Positions 9,411-19,512 of a DNA stretch of 64,000 nucleotides are shown here, piece after piece. Each line of letters begins with the position of its first letter. The stretch's first letter is position 1. A program made the position numbers and the translations under genes. Under the pieces are notes generated by a model that had not been told where the DNA came from, did not search any database, and saw nothing but the letters and a program-made list of their open reading frames with translations. The stretch is from contig NZ_VIWP01000007.1 in the NCBI RefSeq assembly GCF_007829835.1, positions 186,001 to 250,000 on the forward strand, written 5' to 3'. This DNA comes from Neorhizobium alkalisoli. GTDB lineage: Bacteria; Pseudomonadota; Alphaproteobacteria; Rhizobiales; Rhizobiaceae.

Positions 9411-10613
9411 ATGGACGACGACTCTTTCCGAATCGGCATCGTCATCGTTGCCGCCGGTCGCGGCGAACGTGCCGGCGCGCCGGAGGACGGCCCGAAACAA
9501 TATCGCCCGATCGGCGGGCGTCCGGTGATCGCCCACACGCTTGAACGGTTCCTGACCTGGCACAGAAGCGGGCCTATCGTCGTCGTGATACATCCCGATG
9601 ACGAGGCGCTTTATGCCGCTGCCACGGTCAATCTGCCGCAGGCGGCGCGCGTCATCATCACCTTCGGCGGAGAGACCCGCCAGCGTTCGGTCTATGAAGG
9701 CCTGCGCGCGCTCTCCGGCACCGATGCGACGCATGTGATGATCCATGATGCGGCGCGGCCCTTCGTCGAGCACGATCTGCTCGATCGCGTCGCCGAAGGT
9801 TTTATGGCCGGCCATGACGGCCTCCTGCCGGCAATCCCGATCAGCGACACGCTGAAGCGCGGCGGCTCGGACGGGCTGGTACACGAGACCGTGCCGCGCG
9901 CCGGGCTTTATGCCGCCCAGACCCCGCAGAGCTTTCTTCTGTCCGAAATCCGCACCGCCCATGAAAAGGCGGCGGCCCTGCGGCGCGAGGACTTTACCGA
10001 CGACGCCTCGATCGCCGAATGGGCGGGACTTCCCGTGCATCTGGTCGAGGGTTCTGTCGACAATATCAAACTGACCGTGAAACGGGATATCGACATGGCC
10101 GATGAAAGGCTCACCGCAAGCACCCTTCCGGATGTCAGGACCGGCAATGGTTATGACGTGCACCAGCTGGAGCCCGGCGACGGCGTGACGCTGTGCGGCA
10201 TCTTCATTCCGCATGACCAGAAGCTCAGCGGCCATTCCGATGCGGACGTGGCGCTGCATGCACTCACCGATGCGCTGCTCGCCACCTGCGGCGCCGGAGA
10301 CATCGGCGATCACTTTCCGCCCTCCGACATGCAGTGGAAGGGCGCCGCGTCAAAAATCTTCCTCGAGCATGCTGCCAAAATCGTTCGCGAACATGGCGGC
10401 ACGATCATGAATGCCGATGTTTCGCTGATCGCCGAGGCACCGAAGGTCGGCCCGCACCGGCAGGCGATGCGCGAAAAACTTTCGGAGATTCTCGGCATTT
10501 CGCTCGACCGCTGCTCGGTCAAGGCGACGACCAATGAGAAGATCGGCTTTGTCGGCCGCCGTGAGGGCATTGCGGCAATCGCCACGGCAACCGTCGTCTT
10601 TCGTGGAGATTGA
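9411..10613 (+). CDS. ispDF: bifunctional IspD/IspF enzyme of the MEP pathway
   Basis: 400 residues. The N-terminal IspD half carries VAAGRGERAG, GPKQY, IHDAARPF and TPQSF; the C-terminal IspF half starts near 243 with GNGYDVHQL and continues GHSDADVALHALTDA and GDIGDHFPP. IspD makes CDP-methylerythritol and IspF cyclises the later intermediate to the 2,4-cyclodiphosphate, both on the way to isoprenoids. Fusion of the two, skipping IspE, is known in alphaproteobacteria. It is followed 3 bp later by the cinA-like gene. Confidence 0.96.
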   Translation: MDDDSFRIGIVIVAAGRGERAGAPEDGPKQYRPIGGRPVIAHTLERFLTWHRSGPIVVVIHPDDEALYAAATVNLPQAARVIITFGGETRQRSVYEGLRALSGTDATHVMIHDAARPFVEHDLLDRVAEGFMAGHDGLLPAIPISDTLKRGGSDGLVHETVPRAGLYAAQTPQSFLLSEIRTAHEKAAALRREDFTDDASIAEWAGLPVHLVEGSVDNIKLTVKRDIDMADERLTASTLPDVRTGNGYDVHQLEPGDGVTLCGIFIPHDQKLSGHSDADVALHALTDALLATCGAGDIGDHFPPSDMQWKGAASKIFLEHAAKIVREHGGTIMNADVSLIAEAPKVGPHRQAMREKLSEILGISLDRCSVKATTNEKIGFVGRREGIAAIATATVVFRGD

Positions 10614-10616
10614 ACC

Positions 10617-11120
10617 ATGAGCCTGTTTCCCGGCGATATCGAAGAGCGGGCCCAAGACATTATCCGGACCTTTGCCGAAAAGGGACTGATGGTCGCTACG
10701 GCGGAATCCTGCACCGGCGGGCTGATCGCCGGGGCTCTGACGGAAATCTCCGGCTCATCGGCGGTCGTCGATCGCGGCTTCGTCACCTATACGAACATTG
10801 CGAAGATGGAGATGCTGGGCGTCGGACAGACGGTGCTTCGGGCCTTTGGGGCAGTTTCGAGAGAGACGGCGCTGCAGATGGCACATGGCGCCCTCTTCCG
10901 CTCCAAGGCAGCCGTTTCGGTCGCAGTGACCGGGATTGCCGGCCCCGGCGGTGGCTCGACCGAAAAGCCGGTCGGGCTCGTGCATATCTCGGCACAAAGC
11001 CGCACCGGCCTCATCCTTCACCGGGAAATGCGCTATGGCGATATCGGCCGCACGGGGATCCGGCTGGCCACGGTGCGCACGGCGCTCGAGATGCTCGTCG
11101 AAGCGGCAGACCTCAAATAG
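10617..11120 (+). CDS. CinA C-terminal-domain protein (nicotinamide-nucleotide amidase type)
   Basis: 167 residues matching only the C-terminal CinA/PncC domain: ATAESCTGGLIAGALTEISGSS, then VSVAVTGIAGPGGGSTEKPVGLVH. Members deamidate nicotinamide mononucleotide in NAD salvage. The N-terminal molybdopterin-binding half of full-length CinA is absent, as in other stand-alone PncC-type proteins. It starts 3 bp after the ispDF stop, so it is very likely co-transcribed; it ends 15 bp from the convergent START-domain gene. Confidence 0.9.
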   Translation: MSLFPGDIEERAQDIIRTFAEKGLMVATAESCTGGLIAGALTEISGSSAVVDRGFVTYTNIAKMEMLGVGQTVLRAFGAVSRETALQMAHGALFRSKAAVSVAVTGIAGPGGGSTEKPVGLVHISAQSRTGLILHREMRYGDIGRTGIRLATVRTALEMLVEAADLK

Positions 11121-11135
11121 ACGGCCTGAAATAGA

Positions 11136-11585
11136 TCAGGCGTAGATCTTGTCCGCCCGCGCCTCAAAAGCTTCGGCGAACATGCGGAAGGCACGGTCGA
11201 ACATCGAGCCCATCAGGGCGCCGAGGATCATGCTCTTGAACTCGTAATCGATGTAGAAATTCACCATCGAACCGCTGCCCGTCGCGTTCGGCTCGAAGCG
11301 CCAACGGTTATCGAGATATTTGAACGGGCCCTCGATATATTTGACGTCGATCGCCCGTTCCGCCGGGTTGAGCAGGACCTGAGTTGTAAAGGTCTCACGG
11401 ATCGCCTTGTAGCCGACCGTCATATCCGCCACCAGCAGCGTCTTGCCATCCCTCTCCTTGCGCGAGCGGACCGTCAGGGCTTCGCAGAGCGGCAGGAATT
11501 GCGGGTAGGTTTCGATATCGGCGACCAGCGCATACATGTCTTCGGCGCTGTGCTTGACGGGGCGATGATTTTCGAACTTGGGCAT
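11136..11585 (-). CDS. COQ10/RatA-like START-domain protein
   Basis: 149 residues of the polyketide-cyclase/START fold. The pattern HSAEDMYALVADIETYPQFLPLCE, GYKAIRETFTTQV and FYIDYEFKSMILGALMGSMFD is that of the coenzyme-Q-binding COQ10 group; some members are annotated as ribosome-association toxin RatA. The ubiquinone-binding role is more likely here because no RatB partner is adjacent. It lies just downstream of the kinase-like gene on the same strand. Confidence 0.85.
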   Translation of the reverse strand: MPKFENHRPVKHSAEDMYALVADIETYPQFLPLCEALTVRSRKERDGKTLLVADMTVGYKAIRETFTTQVLLNPAERAIDVKYIEGPFKYLDNRWRFEPNATGSGSMVNFYIDYEFKSMILGALMGSMFDRAFRMFAEAFEARADKIYA

Positions 11586-11594
11586 GACCGGGAC

Positions 11595-12215
11595 TTAAGC
11601 GCGAGCGTCGAGAAGATCAAGAAGGTCACGCATCTGCCGCCGCGATTTCAGCGTCAGGACGGGCGTGCCCTGCCCGTGTTGCAGAAGCCCATTCGTCACC
11701 CGCCCGGAAAACGCTTTTTCCCAGGTCCAGACAAAGCGGAAGAATTCAAAATCCATCCGCTCCCGGCAACCGGCCGCCATTTCCGGCCGCGTGCGACCAA
11801 TATGCCGGATCCAGCGGCTGAGAATGCCCCAGACATTGACGTAACGTGGCATGCGCACCCAGATCACCAGATCGCTGCGCGGCACGCGGATATCGAATGT
11901 CGAGGGATTGGTGCCATCCATGATCCAGCGCTCGGCCGAAATAAGCCGTTCGATAATGCGGCGCTGCTCGCCCCTCTCCCGCTGCACCCAGCCGGGCAGC
12001 CAGAGAATGTCGCGGTCGACCGAGATATAGTCGAGGCCGAAACGCGTGGCGATCTTTTGCGAAAGCGTGGACTTGCCGCCGCCGGAGCAGCCGACGACAA
12101 GGATTCGGTCCGCACGCACAATACACCTGGCGGCTTCGGCAATATCGATGTGACGAATCGCGTCCGGGGCGCCGATTGTCGTCATTCCGGCCGTGTTCGA
12201 ATTGATTTGCTGCAA
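11595..12215 (-). CDS. P-loop nucleotide-kinase-like protein
   Basis: About 206 residues. A Walker A motif GCSGGGKST follows RILVV near residue 40, and the later segments SVDRDILWLPGW, RWIMDGT and DLVIWVRMPR resemble adenylate-kinase-like or FlaR-type proteins of the AAA_17/18 group. The substrate is unknown. A TTG start at 12215 is preferred, with GGGAGG six bases upstream; an ATG at 12242 would place that ribosome site inside the gene. The next gene downstream, 9 bp away, is the START-domain gene, so the two may be co-transcribed. Confidence 0.75.
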   Translation of the reverse strand: MQQINSNTAGMTTIGAPDAIRHIDIAEAARCIVRADRILVVGCSGGGKSTLSQKIATRFGLDYISVDRDILWLPGWVQRERGEQRRIIERLISAERWIMDGTNPSTFDIRVPRSDLVIWVRMPRYVNVWGILSRWIRHIGRTRPEMAAGCRERMDFEFFRFVWTWEKAFSGRVTNGLLQHGQGTPVLTLKSRRQMRDLLDLLDARA

Positions 12216-12450
12216 TGCACACCTCCCATGCGCTGGAAGCATTGCGACCAGAACTTTTCTGAAGTTGCGATATTACTTTGTTTTTCAAATACTTGATCTG
12301 AAATCAGTCGGAATTTTGGTTCATTTTACGGACCGCGGCCCGGACCTTACAGAAATGTAATTTGGTTGTAATGATCCAAAGGCGCAAGGAAACGTATGAG
12401 GAGAAAACCCTCTGCAACCATAAGCCGGTAATGCCCGAAAGAAGCATCCC

Positions 12451-12648
12451 ATGGACGATTTTGCACAGATGATAAAGCTCTTGGAATCAGCCAAGCAGCT
12501 TGCCGACATGAATGAGCTGCCGATGCTCGCCTATCTCGTCGAAATGGCGAAGGCAGAGGCGCGCGGCCACCGTTTCACGCTGAGAGAACGGCGCCGCGGC
12601 CAGGACAAGAACGCGCCGAAGCATCAGCCGCTGCAGGCTGCTGAATAA
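12451..12648 (+). CDS. small conserved-looking protein of unknown function
   Basis: 65 residues, MDDFAQMIKLLESAKQLAD..., with an amphipathic N-terminal helix and a strongly basic C-terminal half (RERRRGQDKNAPKH). No signal peptide or membrane segment. A weak GAAAGAAG ribosome site lies 8 bases before the ATG. Codon use is like that of its neighbours. It stands alone between two minus-strand genes, with a 200-bp AT-richer upstream region. I do not recognise a family; the basic tail could bind nucleic acid, but that is a guess. Confidence 0.65.
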   Translation: MDDFAQMIKLLESAKQLADMNELPMLAYLVEMAKAEARGHRFTLRERRRGQDKNAPKHQPLQAAE

Positions 12649-12677
12649 CGCTCGAAGGCACTTGAAAAGCTGCCGCC

Positions 12678-13652
12678 TTATTCGGCGGCGGCCAGAAGCT
12701 TCTTTTCGCGTGCAGCGCGAAGTCTTGCGAAATCGTCGCCGGCATGGTGCGAGGACCGCGTCAGCGGGCTCGAGGACACCATCAGGAAACCCTTGGTATA
12801 GGCGACCGTTTCGTAGGACTTGAATTCCTCCGGGGTCACGAACTTTTCCACCTTGTGGTGCTTCTTGGTCGGCTGCAGATACTGGCCGATTGTCAGGAAG
12901 TCGACGTCTGCCGTGCGCAGGTCGTCCATCAGCTGCAGAACTTCATTTCGCTCTTCGCCGAGACCGACCATGATGCCGGACTTGGTGAACATGGTCGGAT
13001 CGAGTTCCTTGACCCGCTGCAGAAGCCGGATCGAATGGAAATAACGGGCGCCGGGACGCACCGTCAGATAATTGCCCGGCACGGTTTCCATATTGTGATT
13101 GAAGACGTCGGGCTTGGCCGCGACGACGCGCTCCAGAGCGCCCGGCTTCTTCAGGAAGTCGGGGGTCAGGATCTCGATCGTCGTCAGCGGCGATGCGGCG
13201 CGGATCGCCCAGATCACCTTTTCGAAATGTTCGGCGCCGCCATCGGCCAGATCGTCACGGTCGACGGAGGTGATGACGACGTGTTGCAGGCCCATCTGCT
13301 TGACGGCCTTCGCAACGTTTTCTGGCTCGGCCAGATCGAGCGCATTCGGCTTGCCGGTCGCGACATTGCAGAAGGCGCAGGCGCGGGTACAGATCTCGCC
13401 CATGATCATGAAGGTCGCGTGCTTCTTGTCCCAGCACTCGCCGATATTCGGGCAGCCCGCTTCCTCGCAGACCGTGACGAGCTTGTGCTCCTTCACGATA
13501 GAGCGCGTCTCCTGGTACCCCTTGGAGACCGGCGCGCGGACCCGGATCCATTCCGGCTTGCGCATCACTTCCTGGTCGGGGCGATGCGCCTTTTCGGGAT
13601 GGCGAACGCGCTTATCTTCCGAGAGCGTCGTCCTGTCGAGAATGGTGACCAT
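12678..13652 (-). CDS. lipA: lipoyl synthase LipA
   Basis: 324 residues of the radical-SAM lipoyl synthase. It shows CEEAGCPNIGECW for the auxiliary iron-sulfur cluster, CTRACAFCNV as the radical-SAM CxxxCxxC, and a C-terminal RSSHHA in which a serine completes the auxiliary cluster. It inserts two sulfurs into octanoyl groups bound to lipoyl domains. Location near lpdA and the pdh genes fits, since PdhB and PdhC of this window carry lipoyl domains. Confidence 0.97.
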   Translation of the reverse strand: MVTILDRTTLSEDKRVRHPEKAHRPDQEVMRKPEWIRVRAPVSKGYQETRSIVKEHKLVTVCEEAGCPNIGECWDKKHATFMIMGEICTRACAFCNVATGKPNALDLAEPENVAKAVKQMGLQHVVITSVDRDDLADGGAEHFEKVIWAIRAASPLTTIEILTPDFLKKPGALERVVAAKPDVFNHNMETVPGNYLTVRPGARYFHSIRLLQRVKELDPTMFTKSGIMVGLGEERNEVLQLMDDLRTADVDFLTIGQYLQPTKKHHKVEKFVTPEEFKSYETVAYTKGFLMVSSSPLTRSSHHAGDDFARLRAAREKKLLAAAE

Positions 13653-13689
13653 AAGTATCTGTCCTCAGCTGCCTATCTGGCAGGTATCG

Positions 13690-13935
13690 TCAGCGCCTGA
13701 CGAGTTTGGCGACGAATAGCAAAATGCAGGAGCCGATGAAACCCGTCACCAGGTAACCCAGCCAACCGCTGGCGACATAGATGCCGGCGCGGGTAAAGAT
13801 CGCGTTGGCGACAACGGCGCCGACAATGCCGATCACGATGTTCATCAACACGCCGAAGCGCAGATCCATCATGATGCCGGCAAGCCAGCCTGCCAGACCG
13901 CCGATGATGATCGCTGAAAGCCAGCCCACGCCCAT
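13690..13935 (-). CDS. GlsB/YeaQ/YmgE-family small membrane protein
   Basis: 81 residues from the ATG at 13935 (MGVGWLSAIIIGGLAGWLAG...), which has AGGGAGA just upstream; an earlier in-frame codon at 13956 lacks this. Three hydrophobic segments with glycine-rich motifs (IIGGLAGWLAG, GIVGAVVANAI, LVTGFIGSCILLFV) match the transglycosylase-associated/GlsB family, linked to stress responses in other bacteria. The exact role is unknown. Confidence 0.85.
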   Translation of the reverse strand: MGVGWLSAIIIGGLAGWLAGIMMDLRFGVLMNIVIGIVGAVVANAIFTRAGIYVASGWLGYLVTGFIGSCILLFVAKLVRR

Positions 13936-14017
13936 GTCAGTCTCCCTAAAACACACCTGACGGATATGGGCAGTCGCCTGACTATCCGCAATAACAAGAG
14001 AGGCTCAGCGAACGCTG

Positions 14018-14160
14018 TTGCCCCTCATCCGGCTGCCGCCACCTTCTCCCCGTTCTAACGGGGAGAAGGGATATGCCGCACCCTCGCCCCCGATCTTGAA
14101 TGTCGCGTGGGGCACGTCCCCTCTCCCCGCAAGCGGGGAGAGGGTTAGGGTGAGGGGCAA
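14018..14160. repeat. RIME-like mosaic palindromic element
   Basis: A 143-bp element bounded by 10-bp inverted ends TTGCCCCTCA (14018-14027) and TGAGGGGCAA (14151-14160). It contains two strong hairpins: CCTTCTCCCCGTT with AACGGGGAGAAGG (14042-14069) and CCCTCTCCCCGC with GCGGGGAGAGGG (14119-14144). This matches the known architecture of Rhizobium-specific intergenic mosaic elements. It fills the gap between the lpdA stop and the start of the GlsB-type gene. Confidence 0.8.
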
Positions 14161-14168
14161 GGCCCGGA

Positions 14169-15614
14169 TTACGCGTTCAATGCACGTCCGTAAGCGTCGA
14201 GCACGCTTTCCTTCATCGTCTCCGAAATGGTCGGATGCGGGAAGATGGTGTGCATCAGGTCTTCCTCGGTCGTCTCCAGGTTCATGGCGACGACAAAGCC
14301 CTGGATCAGTTCGGTGACTTCCGCGCCGACCATGTGGGCGCCCAAAAGTTCGCCGGTCTTCTTGTCGAAGATCGTCTTGACCAGGCCCTGGTCTTCACCA
14401 AGCGCAATCGCCTTGCCGTTGGCGACGAAGGGGAAACGGCCGACGCGGATATCGCGGCCTTCGGCCTTCGCCTTGGCTTCCGTCAGACCGACAGATGCGA
14501 CCTGCGGGTTGCAATAGGTGCAGCCCGGGATCTTGTTGCGGTCCATCGGATGGACGTTCGGCAGGCCGGCGATCTTTTCGATGCAGATGACGGCCTCATG
14601 CTCGGCCTTGTGGGCGAGCAGCGGGCCGCCGGCAACGTCGCCGATCGCGTAGATGCCGGGCACGTTGGTCTTGCCGTAACCGTCGATCGAAATGAAACCG
14701 CGCTCGGTCTTCACGCCGGCTGCTTCAAGGCCGATATTCTCGATATTGGCGACGACGCCGACAGCCGAGATCATCCGGTCGGCAGTGATCTTCTCGACCG
14801 TGCCGTCCTTCTTCTCGACATGAGCGGTGATCGAGTTTGCACCCTTCTCCACCTTGGCGACCTTGGCTTCCAGATGGATCTTGATGCCCTGCTTCTCGAA
14901 CTGCTTCTTGGCGAGCGCCGAGATCTCGGCATCTTCCACCGGCATGACCTGGGACAGGACTTCGACGACCGTCACATCGACGCCCATCGTGCGGTAGAAG
15001 GAGGCGAATTCGATGCCGATCGCGCCAGAGCCCATGACCAGCAGCGACTTTGGCATTTCTTCCGGCTTCATCGCCTCGAAATAGGTCCAGATCAGCTTGC
15101 CGTCCGGCTCGAGGCCCGGCAGAGCACGCGGACGGGCGCCGGTCGCGACGATGATGTGCTTGGCGGTATAGGTGCCCTCGCCCAGCGTGTTCTTCGGCAC
15201 CGGACCCTGCGGCTGGACGACCGGCTTGGTCGACTTGCCGACGACGATCTCGCCCGGCTTGGTGATTTTTGCCTCACCCCAGATGATATCGACCTTGTTC
15301 TTCTTGAACAGGAAGCCGACGCCGTTGTTCATGCGCTGGGCAATGCCGCGCGAACGGGCGACGATCGCCTTGATATCCGGCTCGATCGTGCCGTTCAGGG
15401 TCAGGCCATAATCCTTGCCATGCTGGGCGGTGTGCAGCACGTCGGCGGAACGCAGCAGTGCCTTGGTCGGGATGCAGCCCCAGTTGGAGCAGATGCCAGC
15501 CAGATGCTCGCGCTCGACGCAGGCGACCTTGAGACCGAGCTGGGCTGCGCGGATGGCGGCGATATAACCGCCGGGACCGGAGCCGATGACGATGACGTCG
15601 TAAGATTGAGCCAT
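14169..15614 (-). CDS. lpdA: dihydrolipoamide dehydrogenase (E3 of pyruvate dehydrogenase)
   Basis: 481 residues. FAD-binding IVIGSGPGGYIAAIRAAQLG, the redox disulfide CSNWGCIPTKALL, an NAD-binding GSGAIGIEFASFY, AIGDVAGGPLLAHKA and a C-terminal HPHPT.SE-type stretch (TIFPHPTISE) with the catalytic His-Glu pair. It reoxidises lipoyl groups on E2 with NAD. It lies in the same run as pdhA, pdhB and pdhC, separated from pdhC by the SGNH hydrolase and coiled-coil genes, so it is most likely the PDH-specific E3. Confidence 0.96.
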   Translation of the reverse strand: MAQSYDVIVIGSGPGGYIAAIRAAQLGLKVACVEREHLAGICSNWGCIPTKALLRSADVLHTAQHGKDYGLTLNGTIEPDIKAIVARSRGIAQRMNNGVGFLFKKNKVDIIWGEAKITKPGEIVVGKSTKPVVQPQGPVPKNTLGEGTYTAKHIIVATGARPRALPGLEPDGKLIWTYFEAMKPEEMPKSLLVMGSGAIGIEFASFYRTMGVDVTVVEVLSQVMPVEDAEISALAKKQFEKQGIKIHLEAKVAKVEKGANSITAHVEKKDGTVEKITADRMISAVGVVANIENIGLEAAGVKTERGFISIDGYGKTNVPGIYAIGDVAGGPLLAHKAEHEAVICIEKIAGLPNVHPMDRNKIPGCTYCNPQVASVGLTEAKAKAEGRDIRVGRFPFVANGKAIALGEDQGLVKTIFDKKTGELLGAHMVGAEVTELIQGFVVAMNLETTEEDLMHTIFPHPTISETMKESVLDAYGRALNA

Positions 15615-15676
15615 TGTTTCCTGCCTTCTCTTTGGGCGGCCTGCAAAGCGCGGCCTGCCTCACTTGAAACTTTTAT

Positions 15677-16315
15677 CTAGAGCCCGAGCATGACCCGAAC
15701 GATCGGCTCGAGGCCGCGTCCGAGCGCGCGGGTGTTTTCCGCATTCATGTGCACGCCATCGACCGGCGTGACCTTGGCGACGGAGCCCGCATCGAAGAAA
15801 CCGCAGCCGAGTTCATCGGCAAGGTCGCGATAGAGCGAAGCGAGCATGGCCGACTCCTCGATGCCACCCTTGAACACCGCCGCGAAGACCGGATCGGCCG
15901 TCTCGCAGATGGGCGGCGGTGAGACGATCAGAATATCCGGCGCATCGTAGTCGAAGGAATATTCGTGGTGACGGACTAGCCCGACCAGACGCTGCATGCC
16001 GGCCCGCGCCGCATGGGCGGTGCCGGCAATCATCGGCTTCATGTCGTTCGACCCCAGCATGATGATGACGAGATCGAGCGGCATATGCGTATGCAGAACC
16101 GTCGGCAGGTTTTTGACACCGTTGCGATCACAATCCGCGAGGTAATCGTCATAGGCGGTGGTGCGGCCGTTCAGCCCTTCGGCGATGACGGTGACATCGG
16201 AGCCGAGTGCGGCCTGAAGAACGCTCGGCCAACGATCCCCATGGGGATGACGGTCGCGCGTTTCCGTATCGTAACCCCAGGTCAGGGAATCGCCGAAGCA
16301 GAGAACGGTTTTCAT
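15677..16315 (-). CDS. SGNH/GDSL-type esterase or acyltransferase
   Basis: 212 residues with the SGNH blocks: FGDSLTWGYD (nucleophile Ser in block I), EGLNGRTT (block II Gly), LGSNDMK (block III Asn) and DGVHMNAEN (block V Asp/His). No signal peptide, so probably cytosolic. FGDSLTWG resembles the arylesterase/acyltransferase group. It sits between pdhC and lpdA on the same strand; a link to the complex is not evident from its sequence. Confidence 0.85.
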   Translation of the reverse strand: MKTVLCFGDSLTWGYDTETRDRHPHGDRWPSVLQAALGSDVTVIAEGLNGRTTAYDDYLADCDRNGVKNLPTVLHTHMPLDLVIIMLGSNDMKPMIAGTAHAARAGMQRLVGLVRHHEYSFDYDAPDILIVSPPPICETADPVFAAVFKGGIEESAMLASLYRDLADELGCGFFDAGSVAKVTPVDGVHMNAENTRALGRGLEPIVRVMLGL

Positions 16316-16361
16316 ATTGTCCCTATGCCATCCATTCCCTGCCGACGCGCCTCCGAGAGGA

Positions 16362-16595
16362 TCAGGTATCCTTCATCAGCCTTTGAACGTCGGTCTCCAG
16401 CGTCGAAATCCGCTTTTCAAAGTCGCCTGTGGCGAGCTTCGACATCAGTGTGTCAGCAACCAACATTTTGCGGACACTTTTCAGTTCATCTTCGACATCG
16501 CCTATGCGCTGATCAATCCGCGAAAATTGTTCATTCATCTCACTGCGCATCTCGCGCAGCATCGGCATGATCATGTCCACTGGTTCATTCGCCAT
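16362..16595 (-). CDS. small coiled-coil protein of unknown function
   Basis: 77 residues from the ATG at 16595, which has GGAGG seven bases upstream; an earlier codon at 16634 lacks this. It reads MANEPVDMIMPMLREMRSEM, then heptad-like stretches INEQFSRIDQRIGDVEDELK-type and FEKRISTLETDVQRL, predicting a continuous coiled coil. It lies between pdhC and the SGNH gene on the same strand, so it is probably part of that transcript. No known family is recognised. Confidence 0.7.
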   Translation of the reverse strand: MANEPVDMIMPMLREMRSEMNEQFSRIDQRIGDVEDELKSVRKMLVADTLMSKLATGDFEKRISTLETDVQRLMKDT

Positions 16596-16694
16596 CGAAT
16601 ACCCTCCAGCACGCCCAACCACCGTAATCGGCATCCATCAAATATGGAGATCCGATCGGCAAATGTCACGCACTGACGCATCCGCAGGTGGAAC

Positions 16695-16718
16695 CGGCCG
16701 CGATCTTCACCGCGGCCG
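16695..16718 (-). terminator. hairpin after pdhC
   Basis: Inverted arms CGGCCGCG (16695-16702) and CGCGGCCG (16711-16718) lie 8 bp past the pdhC stop. The following minus-strand bases are not a U run, so this may protect the 3' end or act as a weak terminator or processing site. Confidence 0.35.
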
Positions 16719-16726
16719 AATTTCGA

Positions 16727-18082
16727 CTAGACCAGCATCGCCATCGGGTTTTCGATGTAGCGCTTGAAGGCAGATGCGAGCTCTGCGCCGAGCGCGCCGT
16801 CGATGACGCGGTGGTCGAAGGCGAAGGTTGCCGTCATCACCGTGCCGACTTCGATCTTGCCGCCGCGGACGACAGGCTTCTCGACGCCGGCGCCGATCGA
16901 GACGATCGAGGCCTGCGGCAGGTTGACGATCGACGTGAAGGACGAGACACCGAACATGCCGAGGTTGGACACGGAAGTCGTGCCGCCCTGGTATTCATCC
17001 GGCTTCAGCTTCTTGTCGCGGGCGCGCTTGGCAAGATCCTTCACCTCGTTGGAGATGACCGACAGGGTCTTGGTCTCTGCCTTGCGGACGATCGGCGTGA
17101 TCAGGCCGTCCGGGATCGACACGGCAACGCCGACATCGGCGTGTTTGTGCAGAACGCGGGCCGTCGAGGTCCAGGAGGCATTCGCCATCGGGACATCGCG
17201 CAGCGCAAGCGCCATCGCCTTGATGATGAAGTCGTTGACCGACAGCTTGAAGGCCGGGACTTCGCCCTTTTCCGTCTTCTTCACCGGTGCCGAGGCGTTG
17301 ATCTCGGTGCGCAGCTTCAGCATGGCATCGAGTTCGCAGTCCATCGAGATCGTGTAGGACGGAACGGTCTGGGTCGACTCGGTCAGGCGCGCGGCGATCG
17401 TCTTGCGCATGCCGTCATGCGGCAGCAGCTCGTAGGAGCCTTCCGCAAACAGCTTTAGCACGTTGTCGTCGGACGGGCCCTTGGCGAGCGCCGGAGCCGG
17501 TGCGCCTGCAGCCGCCGGGGCAGCAGAAGGTGCAGCCCTGGCAGCGCCGGACGTGCCGGCCTTCTCGATATCCGCCTTGACGACGCGGCCATGCGGGCCG
17601 GAGCCGGTGACGGCGGTAAGGTCGATACCGGCTTCCTTGGCGAGACGGCGTGCGAGCGGCGAAGCGAAAACACGCTCGCCGGACTTTGCGACCGGTGCCG
17701 GGGTGGACGGTGCCGGAGCAGCGTCGGTGACCGGAGCGGCGGCCTTCGGAGCTTCAGCGGCCTTTTCAGCCGGAGCAGCTTCAGCCTTGGCGGCCGGAGC
17801 GGCAGAGCCGGCGCCGGCAGCTGCGGCCGAAACATCCTCGCCTTCGGCGGCGAGGATGGCGATCAGGGCGTTGACCTTGACCGATTCCGTGCCAGCCGGC
17901 ACGACGATCTTGGCAACGACGCCCTCATCGACGGCTTCCACTTCCATGGTCGCCTTGTCGGTTTCGATCTCGGCGATCACGTCGCCGGACTTGACCGTAT
18001 CGCCTTCCTTGACCAGCCATTTCGCGAGGTTGCCCTCTTCCATGGTCGGCGACAGGGCAGGCATGGTGATGTTGATCGGCAT
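16727..18082 (-). CDS. pdhC: pyruvate dehydrogenase E2, dihydrolipoamide acetyltransferase
   Basis: 451 residues. One N-terminal lipoyl domain with the lipoylated lysine in EIETDKATMEVEAVDEG, an Ala/Pro-rich linker (about 85-135), a peripheral-subunit-binding domain (ASPLARRLAKEAGIDLTAVTGSGPHGRVVKADI) and the catalytic core ending in FDHRVIDGALGAEL with the active-site His-Asp pair. It transfers acetyl groups to CoA in the PDH core. It starts 14 bp after pdhB. Confidence 0.97.
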   Translation of the reverse strand: MPINITMPALSPTMEEGNLAKWLVKEGDTVKSGDVIAEIETDKATMEVEAVDEGVVAKIVVPAGTESVKVNALIAILAAEGEDVSAAAAGAGSAAPAAKAEAAPAEKAAEAPKAAAPVTDAAPAPSTPAPVAKSGERVFASPLARRLAKEAGIDLTAVTGSGPHGRVVKADIEKAGTSGAARAAPSAAPAAAGAPAPALAKGPSDDNVLKLFAEGSYELLPHDGMRKTIAARLTESTQTVPSYTISMDCELDAMLKLRTEINASAPVKKTEKGEVPAFKLSVNDFIIKAMALALRDVPMANASWTSTARVLHKHADVGVAVSIPDGLITPIVRKAETKTLSVISNEVKDLAKRARDKKLKPDEYQGGTTSVSNLGMFGVSSFTSIVNLPQASIVSIGAGVEKPVVRGGKIEVGTVMTATFAFDHRVIDGALGAELASAFKRYIENPMAMLV

Positions 18083-18096
18083 CGTATCACCCTTCC

Positions 18097-19494
<1,398 letters not shown>

Positions 19495-19512
19495 AGGATT
19501 TTCTCCCCGCGA

